A stretch of DNA of 64,000 bases from NCBI GenBank assembly GCA_016708925.1, contig JADJET010000018.1, positions 1 to 64,000 on the forward strand, read 5' to 3'. The notes beneath the pieces are model-generated. The model had not been told where the DNA came from. It saw nothing but the letters and a program-made list of their open reading frames with translations, and did no database searches. The position numbers were made by a program, and so were the translations under genes. Each line of letters begins with the position of its first letter. Position 1 is the stretch's first letter. Shown in pieces: positions 1 through 7,455 of this stretch. The DNA comes from Gammaproteobacteria bacterium. GTDB taxonomy: Bacteria > Pseudomonadota > Gammaproteobacteria > Pseudomonadales > Porticoccaceae.

Positions 1-744
1 CATCGGCGCCCCTTCCTGAAGGTCGGCGTGATATCCGTCTATGATCGATACGGCGATGCCGATCAGCAGCGTCATCGTCATCAGCTTCAACGCAATGCCG
101 GCCACGCTTCGGAAGTAGTTGATTGCAATGTCCGAAGTCCACCGCGACCCACCGAAGCCCAGCACGAAAATTCCGGCATAGGCCATCACCCAGGCGGTAA
201 CCAAGACCAGCAACACGTTCGCAGCAACCACGCCCATGCAGGCCAAAATCGCCAGCGTCGTGATGAAAATGGACAGGTTGTCGATCGGGCTGGTAATGCT
301 GTAGCTCTTGGCCGCCTTGGCAATGATGTCAAAGGCAATATCAATCGGCCGGGATGGCGTTAGCTCACGCGGTAAACCGCTCGCTTGCGCCCCGATAGTC
401 CGCAATGAATCAATGATCGACATGGCAAAGTCCGGGCCATTGACCAACAGCCACCAGAAGAAGCCGGTGGTGATGGTGAACTTCACGAACTCGGCGAAGA
501 ACTCGCCAATGTCGGCCTTGCGCAAGGCCATCATGCCGAACGTCCAGACCATGCTGATGACAACCAGCGTCCAAAAAAGCCAGGTCGCGTACTCCGTGAT
601 CTTGACCCCCCAGGCGCTGCTTTCATTCAAGAACCTAGTGGCAACTTCGTCCAGCACACCATCGGGTTCTATCGCCGCTGACGCTGCGCTAGAGATCAGG
701 AAAATAGCCAGGAACACGCCCAATCGGATAAGTAGCCTGTTCAT
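1..744 (-). CDS. trbL: TrbL conjugal transfer inner-membrane protein, 3' end beyond window
   Basis: TrbL (VirB6-like) is the polytopic inner-membrane component of the IncP mating-pair formation channel. The frame opens at the ATG at 742-744 and stays open to base 1, giving 248 codons without a stop. It starts with a signal-like segment (LLIRLGVFLAIFLISSAASA) followed by several hydrophobic helices (ATWLFWTLVVISMVWTFGM; LAILACMGVVAANVLLVLV), the pattern of TrbL. It begins 2 bases after the trbK stop, so trbJ-trbK-trbL is a tight operon in the same order as in IncP plasmids. The C-terminal half lies outside the window. The plus-strand reading frames over this segment are shadows. Confidence 0.85.
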   Translation of the reverse strand, partial: MNRLLIRLGVFLAIFLISSAASAAIEPDGVLDEVATRFLNESSAWGVKITEYATWLFWTLVVISMVWTFGMMALRKADIGEFFAEFVKFTITTGFFWWLLVNGPDFAMSIIDSLRTIGAQASGLPRELTPSRPIDIAFDIIAKAAKSYSITSPIDNLSIFITTLAILACMGVVAANVLLVLVTAWVMAYAGIFVLGFGGSRWTSDIAINYFRSVAGIALKLMTMTLLIGIAVSIIDGYHADLQEGAPM

Positions 745-746
745 GG

Positions 747-926
747 TCAGTACTCCTTGCTTTTAGTCCGGTCAGTGGGCTGATCCATGCCTTTGTAAAG
801 GTTGTCTGCCGCCTTCTGCTGCTCCGGCGTTCGGGTGTTCAAGTCGTTATCGGGCGACTTCCCACAACCCGCGACCAAGACCGAAGCAAGCACGACAAGA
901 GCGAATGGGCACATGATTTTTTTCAT
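747..926 (-). CDS. trbK: TrbK-like entry-exclusion lipoprotein
   Basis: This 59-residue protein starts MKKIMCPFALVVLASVLVAG followed by Cys21, a clear lipobox (LVAGC), so it should be a small lipidated envelope protein. TrbK of IncP plasmids is the entry-exclusion lipoprotein that blocks redundant transfer into cells already carrying the element. Position between trbJ and trbL, size and lipobox all fit. Its start lies 2 bases past the trbJ stop and its stop 2 bases before the trbL start. Its C-terminal tail (YKGMDQPTDRTKSKEY) closely resembles the TrbJ tail, and the flanking DNA is similar too, which points to a local duplication. Confidence 0.78.
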   Translation of the reverse strand: MKKIMCPFALVVLASVLVAGCGKSPDNDLNTRTPEQQKAADNLYKGMDQPTDRTKSKEY

Positions 927-928
927 GG

Positions 929-1705
929 TCAGTACCCCTTGCTTTTGGCGCGATTGGTGGGCTTATCCAGACCTTCAAAGAGAAAATCATGGGCCGCCTG
1001 CTGCTGTGCATCGCGGTCGGCATCAGCCTGCATCTTGGCAGCCACTGCGTTCTGCTGCGCAAGCAACATGGCGCGAATCTGCAAGAGCTGGTTGGCCTGT
1101 TGGCTGGCGAGCTGGTTGGCGTAGCCGATGGCCTGTAGCTGGCCGGTTGCACCCTGCGCCTTGCCTTGGAGCTGTTGCAGGGTGCGGGCGTCGGCGGTCA
1201 GCGCCTCTTGCTGCTTTTTCAGCCCCTTGAACAAGGCGTCGTTGGCCTTCTTCTGGCTTTCGCTGGCCAGGGCGCGGTTTTGCTCCATCGCGGCGCGTTC
1301 CGCATCCGAGCAACCGGCCGACGAGAAACACGGCGATCCCCGGTAATGGGCCACGTCCTGGAACTTGCCCAGGTAGGCGTCCAGACTGCCGAGTTGGTTT
1401 TGGTAGTACGTCAGCGTGTCTTGCGCAGCCAACAAGCTGTTCATCGTCGCCTGCGCTTGATCCCAGATATAGGCGGCCGGGGCCATCGTGTTTTGCAGCA
1501 TGTTTTCGTACTGCTGCAATTGGGTCTGGTACTGCTCGATTTGCTTGGCAGTTTGGGCAACCGCTTCCATTGCAGACATAACGTTCTGCACCAGGTTGCC
1601 ACCGTCGATAACAGGGATGCCGGCCTGTGCCGGAATGGTGATGATGCTGCCAGCCAGGACGGCAGCGAGCGCGGTTTTAGCCGCTAAAAGGCGGTACTTC
1701 TTCAT
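929..1705 (-). CDS. trbJ: TrbJ conjugal transfer protein (VirB5-like)
   Basis: TrbJ is the periplasmic VirB5-like minor pilus or adhesin component of IncP-type mating-pair formation. I chose the Met at 1705 because it precedes a signal peptide (MKKYRLLAAKTALAAVLAGS, cleavage after PAQA); the frame also extends upstream to 1765. The mature part (about 230 residues) is Gln/Ala-rich and helical with coiled-coil character (QTAKQIEQYQTQLQQYENML), typical of TrbJ. The C-terminal tail FEGLDKPTNRAKSKGY is echoed in TrbK. No trbB-trbI genes lie upstream; a ribbon-helix-helix gene and traJ are there instead, so this is a partial transfer operon. Confidence 0.85.
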   Translation of the reverse strand: MKKYRLLAAKTALAAVLAGSIITIPAQAGIPVIDGGNLVQNVMSAMEAVAQTAKQIEQYQTQLQQYENMLQNTMAPAAYIWDQAQATMNSLLAAQDTLTYYQNQLGSLDAYLGKFQDVAHYRGSPCFSSAGCSDAERAAMEQNRALASESQKKANDALFKGLKKQQEALTADARTLQQLQGKAQGATGQLQAIGYANQLASQQANQLLQIRAMLLAQQNAVAAKMQADADRDAQQQAAHDFLFEGLDKPTNRAKSKGY

Positions 1706-1844
1706 GGTCGTACTCCGTTCGATGAAAGGAAAGGCATTGCCTTGACCAAGCTCGCACTTGTTCATGGCACCGTTTCATCGAAGAGCTACGCCACTAGCTG
1801 GTCGGTATCGCCCTTGGCACTAAGGCCCGGACTTCCAAAACGTA

Positions 1845-2033
1845 CTACTCTGGTTTTTTATCGCTTTCGGACAGGCCAACTTCCCGGCCAATCTCTTCAA
1901 GCTCTAACGGCTGCACTGCCGCCGTCAGTATTTCGCGTATTTCCGCGTCGGTGCTCCTATCGTTGAGCGCTGCTCGAACTTTCAACGCACGATGCACCTC
2001 GGCGGGCAAATTTCTGATAAGCACATTTGCCAT
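1845..2033 (-). CDS. Ribbon-helix-helix protein, FitA/StbC-like
   Basis: From the Met at 2033 this is a 62-residue protein beginning MANVLIRNLPAEVHRALKVR and continuing AALNDRSTDAEIREIL, the FitA/VapB-type ribbon-helix-helix fold (beta strand VLIRNLP then two helices). Such proteins are usually the DNA-binding antitoxin of a PIN-domain toxin. No PIN gene follows within the 140 bases before trbJ, so it is either an orphan antitoxin (plasmid stability StbC type) or a repressor of the downstream trb genes. An in-frame upstream Met at 2090 would add a non-conserved hydrophobic leader and is less likely. Confidence 0.75.
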   Translation of the reverse strand: MANVLIRNLPAEVHRALKVRAALNDRSTDAEIREILTAAVQPLELEEIGREVGLSESDKKPE

Positions 2034-2093
2034 ATCAATGCCCTTTTGGTGTACCGGCATCAATGCTATCAAAGATATTAAAAATATCAAGCC

Positions 2094-2483
2094 TTACCGG
2101 CGTTCCTGATGCGCCACGGCCTGCGGCCGCACCACGGCGTTCGCGACGCGCCCCATTTCGTCCTGGGTCGCTTCGATCCGGCCCAGCAGCGCCAAGATGG
2201 TCGCCTCGCCAAACTTGGCGGTTCTCACGTCATCGGTCAGCCAGAGTTTCAGCAAGCCACCCAGCCGGCCAAGGTCGCCATTGATACGGGCCAGCTCGCG
2301 CACGCGCTCGTAGTCGGTGATGCCCTTGATCTCGTAGCCCTGACCCACCTCGCGCAAGTAGCGCGCAACGCTCAAGCCGGCTTGCCGGGCTTGGCGCTCG
2401 ATCTCTTCTTTCTCGTCCGGGAACACCGGCACCCGAAGGTGCTGCCGGCGCTTCCGGCCTGTTTGCTTTTCGTCTTGCTCCAT
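2094..2483 (-). CDS. traJ: TraJ relaxosome protein (oriT binding)
   Basis: TraJ binds the inverted repeat in an IncP oriT and recruits the TraI relaxase to nic. The 129-residue product from the Met at 2483 contains the hallmark stretch YERVRELARINGDLGRLGGL followed by LKLWLTDD, which I recognise as near-identical to RP4/R751 TraJ, after an N-terminal ribbon-helix-helix-like part (LRVPVFPDEKEEIERQA). In IncP plasmids traI follows traJ; here the next gene is the small ribbon-helix-helix gene, so the relaxase gene is missing at its usual place. The oriT sits directly upstream, as expected. Confidence 0.9.
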   Translation of the reverse strand: MEQDEKQTGRKRRQHLRVPVFPDEKEEIERQARQAGLSVARYLREVGQGYEIKGITDYERVRELARINGDLGRLGGLLKLWLTDDVRTAKFGEATILALLGRIEATQDEMGRVANAVVRPQAVAHQERR

Positions 2484-2564
2484 CGTCCAACCTCGCTTGT
2501 TGCTTCTTGCCGGCGGTAGCCGGCTGGCCTCGCAGAGCAGGATTCCCGTTGAGTGCCCCCGGCG

Positions 2565-2640
2565 CGAATAAGGGACAGTGAAGATAGATAACCGGCTTGC
2601 CCGGTTAGCTAACTTCACCCATCCTGCCCGCACTTCAGCC
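2565..2640. other. oriT: IncP-type origin of transfer (oriT)
   Basis: The segment begins GAATAAGGGACAGTGAAG (2566-2583), shared with RP4/R751 oriT. It holds an inverted repeat with arms around 2578-2595 and 2601-2618 (inner arms TAACCGG / CCGGTTA, outer arms GTGAAG / CTTCAC), which is the expected TraJ site. It ends with the nic region ACTTCACCCATCCTGCCCGC at 2612-2631. By analogy with RP4 the nick falls after the G of ATCCTG at 2626. The site lies just upstream of traJ, as in IncP plasmids. Confidence 0.88.
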
Positions 2641-2677
2641 GCGTTTTCTCCGCGTACCTAAGTTGGAATCTGTCGCT

Positions 2678-2712
2678 ATTCCACCGCGATCGTTGAGCAA
2701 TCGCGGTGGAAT
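2678..2712. repeat. Perfect 13-bp inverted repeat
   Basis: ATTCCACCGCGAT (2678-2690) and ATCGCGGTGGAAT (2700-2712) pair perfectly across a 9-base loop. There is no T-tract, so it is not an obvious terminator. It lies between oriT and the iterons and could be a single-strand initiation site or a protein-binding palindrome of the replicon. Confidence 0.7.
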
Positions 2713-3051
2713 CGGCAAAGTCGCGCTGTAATCGCGGAAAATTGCTTCAGAATCGCGATAAAACCGTATTCTCCCATCGGCTTCCTTCCACTTTTCACAA
2801 ACTGAAAACACACCCTTCCTCTTGCTTTCCACAACCGTCTGAAAGCCCCAAAAAGCAAAGTTGGACGCCAAGGAAAAGACCGACTCACCCGCCCCTCAAG
2901 TATCAATGAACACTTGAAAATGCGATCGCTATCAGGCCCTCGTCATAGCGGCGGCCTACTAATATTTGAGGGGCCGCCATAGTGGTTATTGACACCTTCA
3001 GGCCTGTTCCTGCTCTCGTGCATCTGATGGCAGGATTCAACCCGATCCGGT

Positions 3052-3081
3052 AATAATAAGAAGAAGAATATTCTTATTATT
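3052..3081. repeat. AT-rich 11-bp inverted repeat
   Basis: AATAATAAGAA (3052-3062) and TTCTTATTATT (3071-3081) form a stem across GAAGAATA. This is the most AT-rich point of the segment between oriT and the iterons. It could be part of the origin unwinding region or a bidirectional terminator. Confidence 0.6.
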
Positions 3082-3234
3082 CTTACCCCATATTGCGGCG
3101 ATAACAGGGGAAATATCGGCCACCTCCCCTTCTTGGCGTTCAACCATCGGCCTATGGCCGATTGATGAAGCCCGCCAGGGCTTCATCGACCAAGGTGCAA
3201 GCGCCCGCATCAAGCGGGTGGTTACACCGCTTGG

Positions 3235-3360
3235 ATATCCTAGATATCCTGAATATCCTGCTAAAACTGCGAAAAATCGGGCCGCTGTGAGTTGTTGTCG
3301 GGCCGCTGTGAGATGCCATCGGGCCGCTGTGAGTCGCTATCGGGCCGCTGTGAGACGTTT
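3235..3360. repeat. oriV: Replication origin iterons (oriV): four 21-bp direct repeats
   Basis: Four head-to-tail 21-base units start at 3277, 3298, 3319 and 3340. Each has a constant 15-base core TCGGGCCGCTGTGAG followed by a variable 6-base spacer. Just before them are three 9-base repeats starting ATATCCT (3235, 3244, 3253). Regular helical-phase iterons next to a rep gene are the signature of an iteron-controlled theta or strand-displacement origin; IncQ plasmids use 20-22 bp iterons bound by RepC. The last iterons run into the 3' end of repC. Confidence 0.85.
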
Positions 3361-4101
3361 CACCCGACTCTCGGTGTCGATCTCGATGCCTATCTCGCGC
3401 AAACGCTCGGCATCCTCCTTGAGCCTGTAGCGGCAATTGCACATCGTCTTGCTGCTGACTTCATCAGCGCTTACGGCACGGATCAGCGTGTTCAGGTGCC
3501 ATCCGCCGGCCGGGTCGTGTTTGTGGGTGAGCACATGCCGGGCAACCGCTTGGCTAATCCCATGTTGCAGCCTGGCAATGGGTGCAGGCGGGTAGTACAG
3601 GGACAAGTCCCTTTCCAGCAGCATCACCAGGGCGACGCCCAGCCGAACGCGCCATAAATGTCGCTCGCCGCCGGTGAGCGGGTCGCGTCGGGTCATAGGT
3701 GATGGGATAACGTGGTCGATCAGGCCGCCGATGATGCTGTCACCACTCCGCTCCAGTTCTGGCGTCACGATTTCTACCGTAGCGGCTCGCAGGTCGATTA
3801 GCAGTTTCTTGATGCGGTCGTGGCTGTACTGGTGATCGGACAGCGTCCGGCGTAGCTTCGCCGGGTCAACCAGCAGCTCGATGCCACCGTCTGAGATTTC
3901 GCGGCGTCGTTCGGCCACATACAACATGGACTCCACGATGTCGGCGTGACGCTGGCCAAGCCTGCCCGTTACTCGGCATCGACCAAATCCGGTTTCCATC
4001 CACTGTCCCGTACGTTTCTGCGGACGCTGGCTAGGCTGATAGATCATCACTCGGGCCTGCAATGCCGTGCTGGTCGGGGCGACCTGGTTACCAGTTGTCA
4101 T
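3337..4101 (-). CDS. repC: RepC-like replication initiator
   Basis: A 254-residue protein whose start overlaps the repA stop by 14 bases (repA ...GGTAA inside the ATGACAACTGGTAAC start), the arrangement of repA-repC in IncQ plasmids. Its 3' end reaches into the iterons it should bind. The sequence is not obviously close to RSF1010 RepC. It contains winged-helix-like segments (RRTLSDHQYSHDRIKKLLID; HLNTLIRAVSADEVSSKTM) as expected of plasmid initiators. Its role as initiator is inferred from position, size and iterons. It is translationally coupled to repA and would depend on repA being translated. Confidence 0.75.
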   Translation of the reverse strand: MTTGNQVAPTSTALQARVMIYQPSQRPQKRTGQWMETGFGRCRVTGRLGQRHADIVESMLYVAERRREISDGGIELLVDPAKLRRTLSDHQYSHDRIKKLLIDLRAATVEIVTPELERSGDSIIGGLIDHVIPSPMTRRDPLTGGERHLWRVRLGVALVMLLERDLSLYYPPAPIARLQHGISQAVARHVLTHKHDPAGGWHLNTLIRAVSADEVSSKTMCNCRYRLKEDAERLREIGIEIDTESRVKRLTAAR

Positions 4102-4940
4102 TGCCGCCCCTCGCTACGGATTTCAGTTTCGTAGGCGACTGGCGTTTCTGCCGCTCAAGTACAGCAGGCTTGAGGACACCGCCCTCGTGCCGTCTGAACC
4201 AACATTCCTGGAAAGGTGCACCGTAGTTTGCTTTGCTGACGCCATAGCGGACGAAGTATCCACGCTGGCTTCCATCAACGCCCCACTCCTCGGCCTCGGC
4301 CTGCGTCATGCCGGACAGGTACGATTGCCACCGGATATTATCGACCAGCACGGATGATCCACGGCTCGCCTGCTGCTGGTCGCCGGTTCCCATCATGGCC
4401 GCACCCTTGTTGGCATGGTGCAAAAACACGATAGAGCAGCCGGTATCGGCAGCTGTGGCCTCCATGCGGCCAATGACCTGCGCCATAGGCCCGCTGGCGT
4501 TCTCCTCCTCGATGTGGAAGCGGCGCAGGGTATCCAAGACCATCAGGCGACGGCCCTCGGCGGCGCGCTTTGAGAAAATCGAACCAGCCAAGGGCCATGA
4601 TGTTGGGGCATTTACCGATCAGCGGTTCAATCAGCAGGCCTTCAGCCACGGCTTGCCGCTGCTCGGCTGTGAGGTGTGCTCCAAGGGCGTGCAATCGATG
4701 ATGGATTGCAGTGGGTGGATCTTCGGCAGGCAGATAGACCACCAGGCCAGTGGGCAGCTCGCCGACTTCCAGCAGATCAGGGCCGCCGGCAATCTGTGCA
4801 GCCAATTGCAGGGCAAGCATGGATTTACCGGCCCCGCCGGGCGATACAAGCGCGCCTACGGTGCCTGCAACCATATTGGGAAAAACATAATCAAGCGGTG
4901 GCGGCAATTCAGTGAAGGCCGCCATAAGGTCAAGGGCCAT
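4088..4940 (-). CDS. repA: RepA replicative helicase, IncQ type, interrupted by a one-base frameshift
   Basis: RepA of IncQ plasmids is a hexameric 5'-3' DNA helicase. The product matches RSF1010 RepA from memory over its full length: Walker A in SPGGAGKSMLALQLAAQ, then AEDPPTAIHHRLHALGAHL, then VLDTLRRFHIEEENASGP, IVFLHHANKG and DQQQASRGSSVLVDNIRWQS. The frame breaks once, at 4569-4571 on the minus strand, where CTCAAAGCGC carries one A more than the family reading (...FLKRAAEGRR). The first part is therefore read from 4940 and the rest from the frame ending at 4088. Either the helicase is inactivated or the extra A is a homopolymer error. It starts directly after alpA. Confidence 0.85.
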
Positions 4941-4941
4941 G

Positions 4942-5169
4942 CTAGCCCCTCACGTCGCCGGGTCGAGTAGCTTGGATACCCGACGACTTACGCGCCTCAA
5001 TCCATTCCTCGACCTCTGACAAATCCCACGCGATGTTTCTACTGGTGAGCGCAATGCGGCGAGGGAATTCCCCCCGCTGCTCCAAGTTATAAATCGTTCG
5101 CGTCGAGAGAGGGATCATCTTCAGGAGATTCTTCCTGTTGATCAACGTCTTACTTTGCGTTGCTTGCAT
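4942..5169 (-). CDS. alpA: AlpA-family small HTH regulator
   Basis: A 75-residue protein from the Met at 5169 with the AlpA/MerR-like winged HTH signature: NRKNLLKMIPLSTRTIYNLE, then GEFPRRIAL, then ending WDLSEVEEWIEARK. AlpA proteins act as excisionase-type regulators in integrated elements or switch on replication genes. Its TAG stop ends one base before the repA ATG region (4938-4940), so alpA-repA-repC is one operon. The frame opens further upstream to 5271 but the extra residues are not conserved. Confidence 0.85.
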   Translation of the reverse strand: MQATQSKTLINRKNLLKMIPLSTRTIYNLEQRGEFPRRIALTSRNIAWDLSEVEEWIEARKSSGIQATRPGDVRG

Positions 5170-5473
5170 GGCCTGGCCTCCAATTACTAACCGATGCCTT
5201 ATGGTGCCTAGCAATGCCTCTTGATTAGGCTTATTAGTTGTATAAAATGGTTGACATGAAAAATGAGCCAACCATCGTCATCTAGAAAAGCTGCGACCCG
5301 TCCGTATCAGAAGCCATCCGGAAATTTAAGGAGCGCTGGCGGCCGTACTCCGTGTCCTCGCGGCGCTACCCCATCATGCGATTGATACAGGAAGTGATCG
5401 ATCCCGTTGTGTGCCACTTACATGGCGACCCTTCCAATAGGCTATAGGGGCCACGTCCTGTGCTGGTACGGGA
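5170..5473. promoter_or_regulatory. Divergent intergenic region between alpA and the zinc/HTH gene
   Basis: About 300 bases between two divergently transcribed regulatory genes, so promoters for both must lie here. On the minus strand there is an AT-rich stretch near 5230-5255 (ending TATACAAC) that could be a -10 for alpA-repA-repC, but no clear -35 box. I see no gene in it. Confidence 0.4.
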
Positions 5474-6244
5474 GTGAGCTTCAGCGCAATCATTCGGTTG
5501 GTAGGGCTTGAGGCGATGGTTCGCATGCAGCGCCAGTTGCTACGCCAGTTCATCAAGACGGAGGACAAGCAGACCCCTAGAGACCAGCGCTTTGTCGCGA
5601 CTCTGGAATCTTTGATCGGATTAGTTTGGGACTGCGCGTGCAAGCGCCCCAAAAGGTCAGCCTCCACAAAGGGGGTCAACCTAAATGCGCAACGTAAACA
5701 CGGATTCTGCGAACTATGCGGAGACCTGACGGAGTTCGCAGCCTTCATGGCGACGGTGGCTGAGGGACAGGTCAACGATGCAGAACTGGAAGACAACAAA
5801 AAACTCGAACTCAGTCACCAGTACTGCACTAGGCATAAACCCAAGCTGGCAAATGGCGAGTGGAACCCAGCATATAGGCAGGCAAAACGTTCTCTCGCGC
5901 AATTCGATCTCGAACTTGCCAGGCTCGGCCGTCAGTGCGCGAAGCGATCTGTGCCGCAGGCAGCGTCCGGTGACTCGCTGATAGATAGCTATTTCTATCA
6001 CTACTTGCTGGGCCAAACCATGCAGCCAGCGGATAAAGCGGAGTTGCGCCATCAAGCGCGTTTGATGGTGGACTCAAAGCTATCAGACCGCAAAAAGCAG
6101 ATGCTGATGCTCCAGTGCTCCGGATTCAATCAGTCGGAAATTGCGCGAAGGCTAGGCATTGAGCGCCAGGCCGTATCGAAGGCGCTAGCGTCAATCCCCG
6201 AAATATTCCATCTGAAGAAGCGAAAACGCCAAGGAAAATTTTAG
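5474..6244 (+). CDS. Zinc-motif and C-terminal HTH protein, unknown function
   Basis: A 256-residue basic protein starting with GTG at 5474 (an ATG at 5516 is the alternative). The middle holds a CxxC (GFCELCGD, about residue 78) and a later H-x3-C-x2-H (SHQYCTRH), a likely zinc site that loosely resembles HNH-like treble clefs but lacks a clear HNH triad. The last 60 residues form a sigma-region-4/LuxR-like HTH (SDRKKQMLMLQCSGFNQSEI then ARRLGIERQAVSKAL). It lies between integrase and alpA and is divergent from both, so it is probably a regulator of excision or replication of the element. I do not recognise a named family. Confidence 0.6.
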   Translation: MSFSAIIRLVGLEAMVRMQRQLLRQFIKTEDKQTPRDQRFVATLESLIGLVWDCACKRPKRSASTKGVNLNAQRKHGFCELCGDLTEFAAFMATVAEGQVNDAELEDNKKLELSHQYCTRHKPKLANGEWNPAYRQAKRSLAQFDLELARLGRQCAKRSVPQAASGDSLIDSYFYHYLLGQTMQPADKAELRHQARLMVDSKLSDRKKQMLMLQCSGFNQSEIARRLGIERQAVSKALASIPEIFHLKKRKRQGKF

Positions 6245-6288
6245 CGGCTAAAAAGATCAGCGAGCGCTTCCGGCAGTCCATTCGTCAA

Positions 6289-7455
6289 TCATGTCGCCCA
6301 ATCCTGCAACATCGCCGTACGCTGCTCGCGGTACTCGGCCTTGTTGTAAACGGCCCTCACGCCCTTTTGCTCGTGCGCCAAGCACTTCTCAATCCAGTCG
6401 GTGTTATAGCCAGCTTCATGTAGCAGCGTACTGGCCGTTCGCCGCAAATCGTGCGGCCCGAACTTGGTGAGCGGCTTTCCTTCCTTTTGCGCCAGTCTGT
6501 AGGTCAGTGTCAGAACTTGATTGATCGTCGCACTGCTCATGGGCAAGTCGGGGTCATACCGCGACGGCAAAACGTACTTTGATCCGCCAGCGAAGGTCTT
6601 TAGCGCGATGAAAATATCCAGTACCTGCCTGGACAGAAATACGAGGTGCGGGTTGCGCCGCTTCATCCGCTCCTTGGGAATCGTCCAAAGCGCATCGGTG
6701 AAGTTGATTTCGTCCCATGTGGCGTTAGTCAGCTCGCTTTTTCGCACCATGGTCAGCAGCAGCAGCTTGGCCGCTGCCCGAATGGTCGGCATGGTGCCGA
6801 TCCGCTCCATGTACTGGTACATCAGCCCGATTTCTTCTGGCGTCAATGCTCGGTCACGCGGCTCGAACCTGGCAATGCTCGTTGGCCGTACCAACTCCGC
6901 CGGGTTCTCGACCTTCTGACCACGTTCTATTGCCCAGCGAAAGACTTGGAGCACGATTTCACGCACATGGACGGCTGTAGCCGGTGCACCCCGTTCAACG
7001 ATGGCATCGGTCAGCGCCCGCAAGTCCTCGTGGGTGATCTCCACCAGCTTCTGATTGCTGAATTTCGGCTTCAGCTCGCGCTCATAGACCGAACGGCGCA
7101 TGTCGCGGGTGGAGTCGGCCATCTGGTAACCACGCAGCCACTTTTCCGCCCAGACACCAAACGTCTCCGCATCTTTCACTCGCGCCTTGTCGCGGGCCTT
7201 CTCCTTGGCCGGCGACTTGCCAGCCGCAACCATCTTCTTCGCGTCATTCAACTGCTCACGGGCTTCAGCCAAGGTGATGCCACCGACGCCATAGCGACCA
7301 AAGGTGATGGTCTCCTGGCGTCCGTTGATTGAGTAGTTGTAACGGAACGAGATGGCGCCGGCTGGAGTCACGGCCACATAGAGACCTTCTCGGTCATTCA
7401 CCTTGTAGAGCTTGTCCCTGGGCTTGAGATTTCGCAGCTTGGTATCGGTCAGCAT
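6289..7455 (-). CDS. int: P4-type tyrosine integrase
   Basis: A 388-residue site-specific recombinase that integrates and excises the element. The N-terminus (LRNLKPRDKLYKVNDREGLY) is the DUF4102 arm-binding domain of P4-like integrases, followed by a SAM-like core-binding domain. The catalytic residues are visible: Arg in LLTMVRKSELTNATW, HDLRR (about residue 338), His in KCLAHEQKG and the nucleophile Tyr in VRAVYNKAEY. It is the last gene of the element before guaA and reads away from it. Its upstream region holds repeated GATACCATG-type sites. The integrase is intact. Confidence 0.93.
   Translation of the reverse strand: MLTDTKLRNLKPRDKLYKVNDREGLYVAVTPAGAISFRYNYSINGRQETITFGRYGVGGITLAEAREQLNDAKKMVAAGKSPAKEKARDKARVKDAETFGVWAEKWLRGYQMADSTRDMRRSVYERELKPKFSNQKLVEITHEDLRALTDAIVERGAPATAVHVREIVLQVFRWAIERGQKVENPAELVRPTSIARFEPRDRALTPEEIGLMYQYMERIGTMPTIRAAAKLLLLTMVRKSELTNATWDEINFTDALWTIPKERMKRRNPHLVFLSRQVLDIFIALKTFAGGSKYVLPSRYDPDLPMSSATINQVLTLTYRLAQKEGKPLTKFGPHDLRRTASTLLHEAGYNTDWIEKCLAHEQKGVRAVYNKAEYREQRTAMLQDWAT

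Larger units (their letters stand above)
2641..3234. other. Non-coding region between oriT and oriV
   Basis: About 600 bases without a convincing gene. In IncP plasmids traK would start here on the plus strand; no traK-like frame is present. Short frames exist on both strands (for example 2635-2871 minus) but show no recognisable motif, overlap oriT or lack a ribosome-binding site. The segment does contain two notable inverted repeats (2678-2712 and 3052-3081) and an AT-rich stretch, so it probably belongs to the replication and transfer origin block. Confidence 0.5.

Noticed and set aside
28..766. Plus-strand frames at the left edge
   Set aside because: Antisense to trbL, whose minus-strand frame is open from 744 to the window edge and has the expected membrane helices.
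3015..3055. Possible tRNA T-arm (GGTTGAATCC on the minus strand)
   Set aside because: The loop lacks the GTTCRA consensus and no acceptor or anticodon stem can be drawn around it.
3277..3360. CRISPR-like array (regular 21-bp units)
   Set aside because: Constant 15-base core with 6-base spacers is far too short for CRISPR and lies beside a rep gene; it is an iteron array.
4560..4580. Programmed ribosomal frameshift in repA
   Set aside because: No slippery heptamer or downstream structure is evident, and RSF1010-type repA is not known to use one; insertion or sequence error is simpler.
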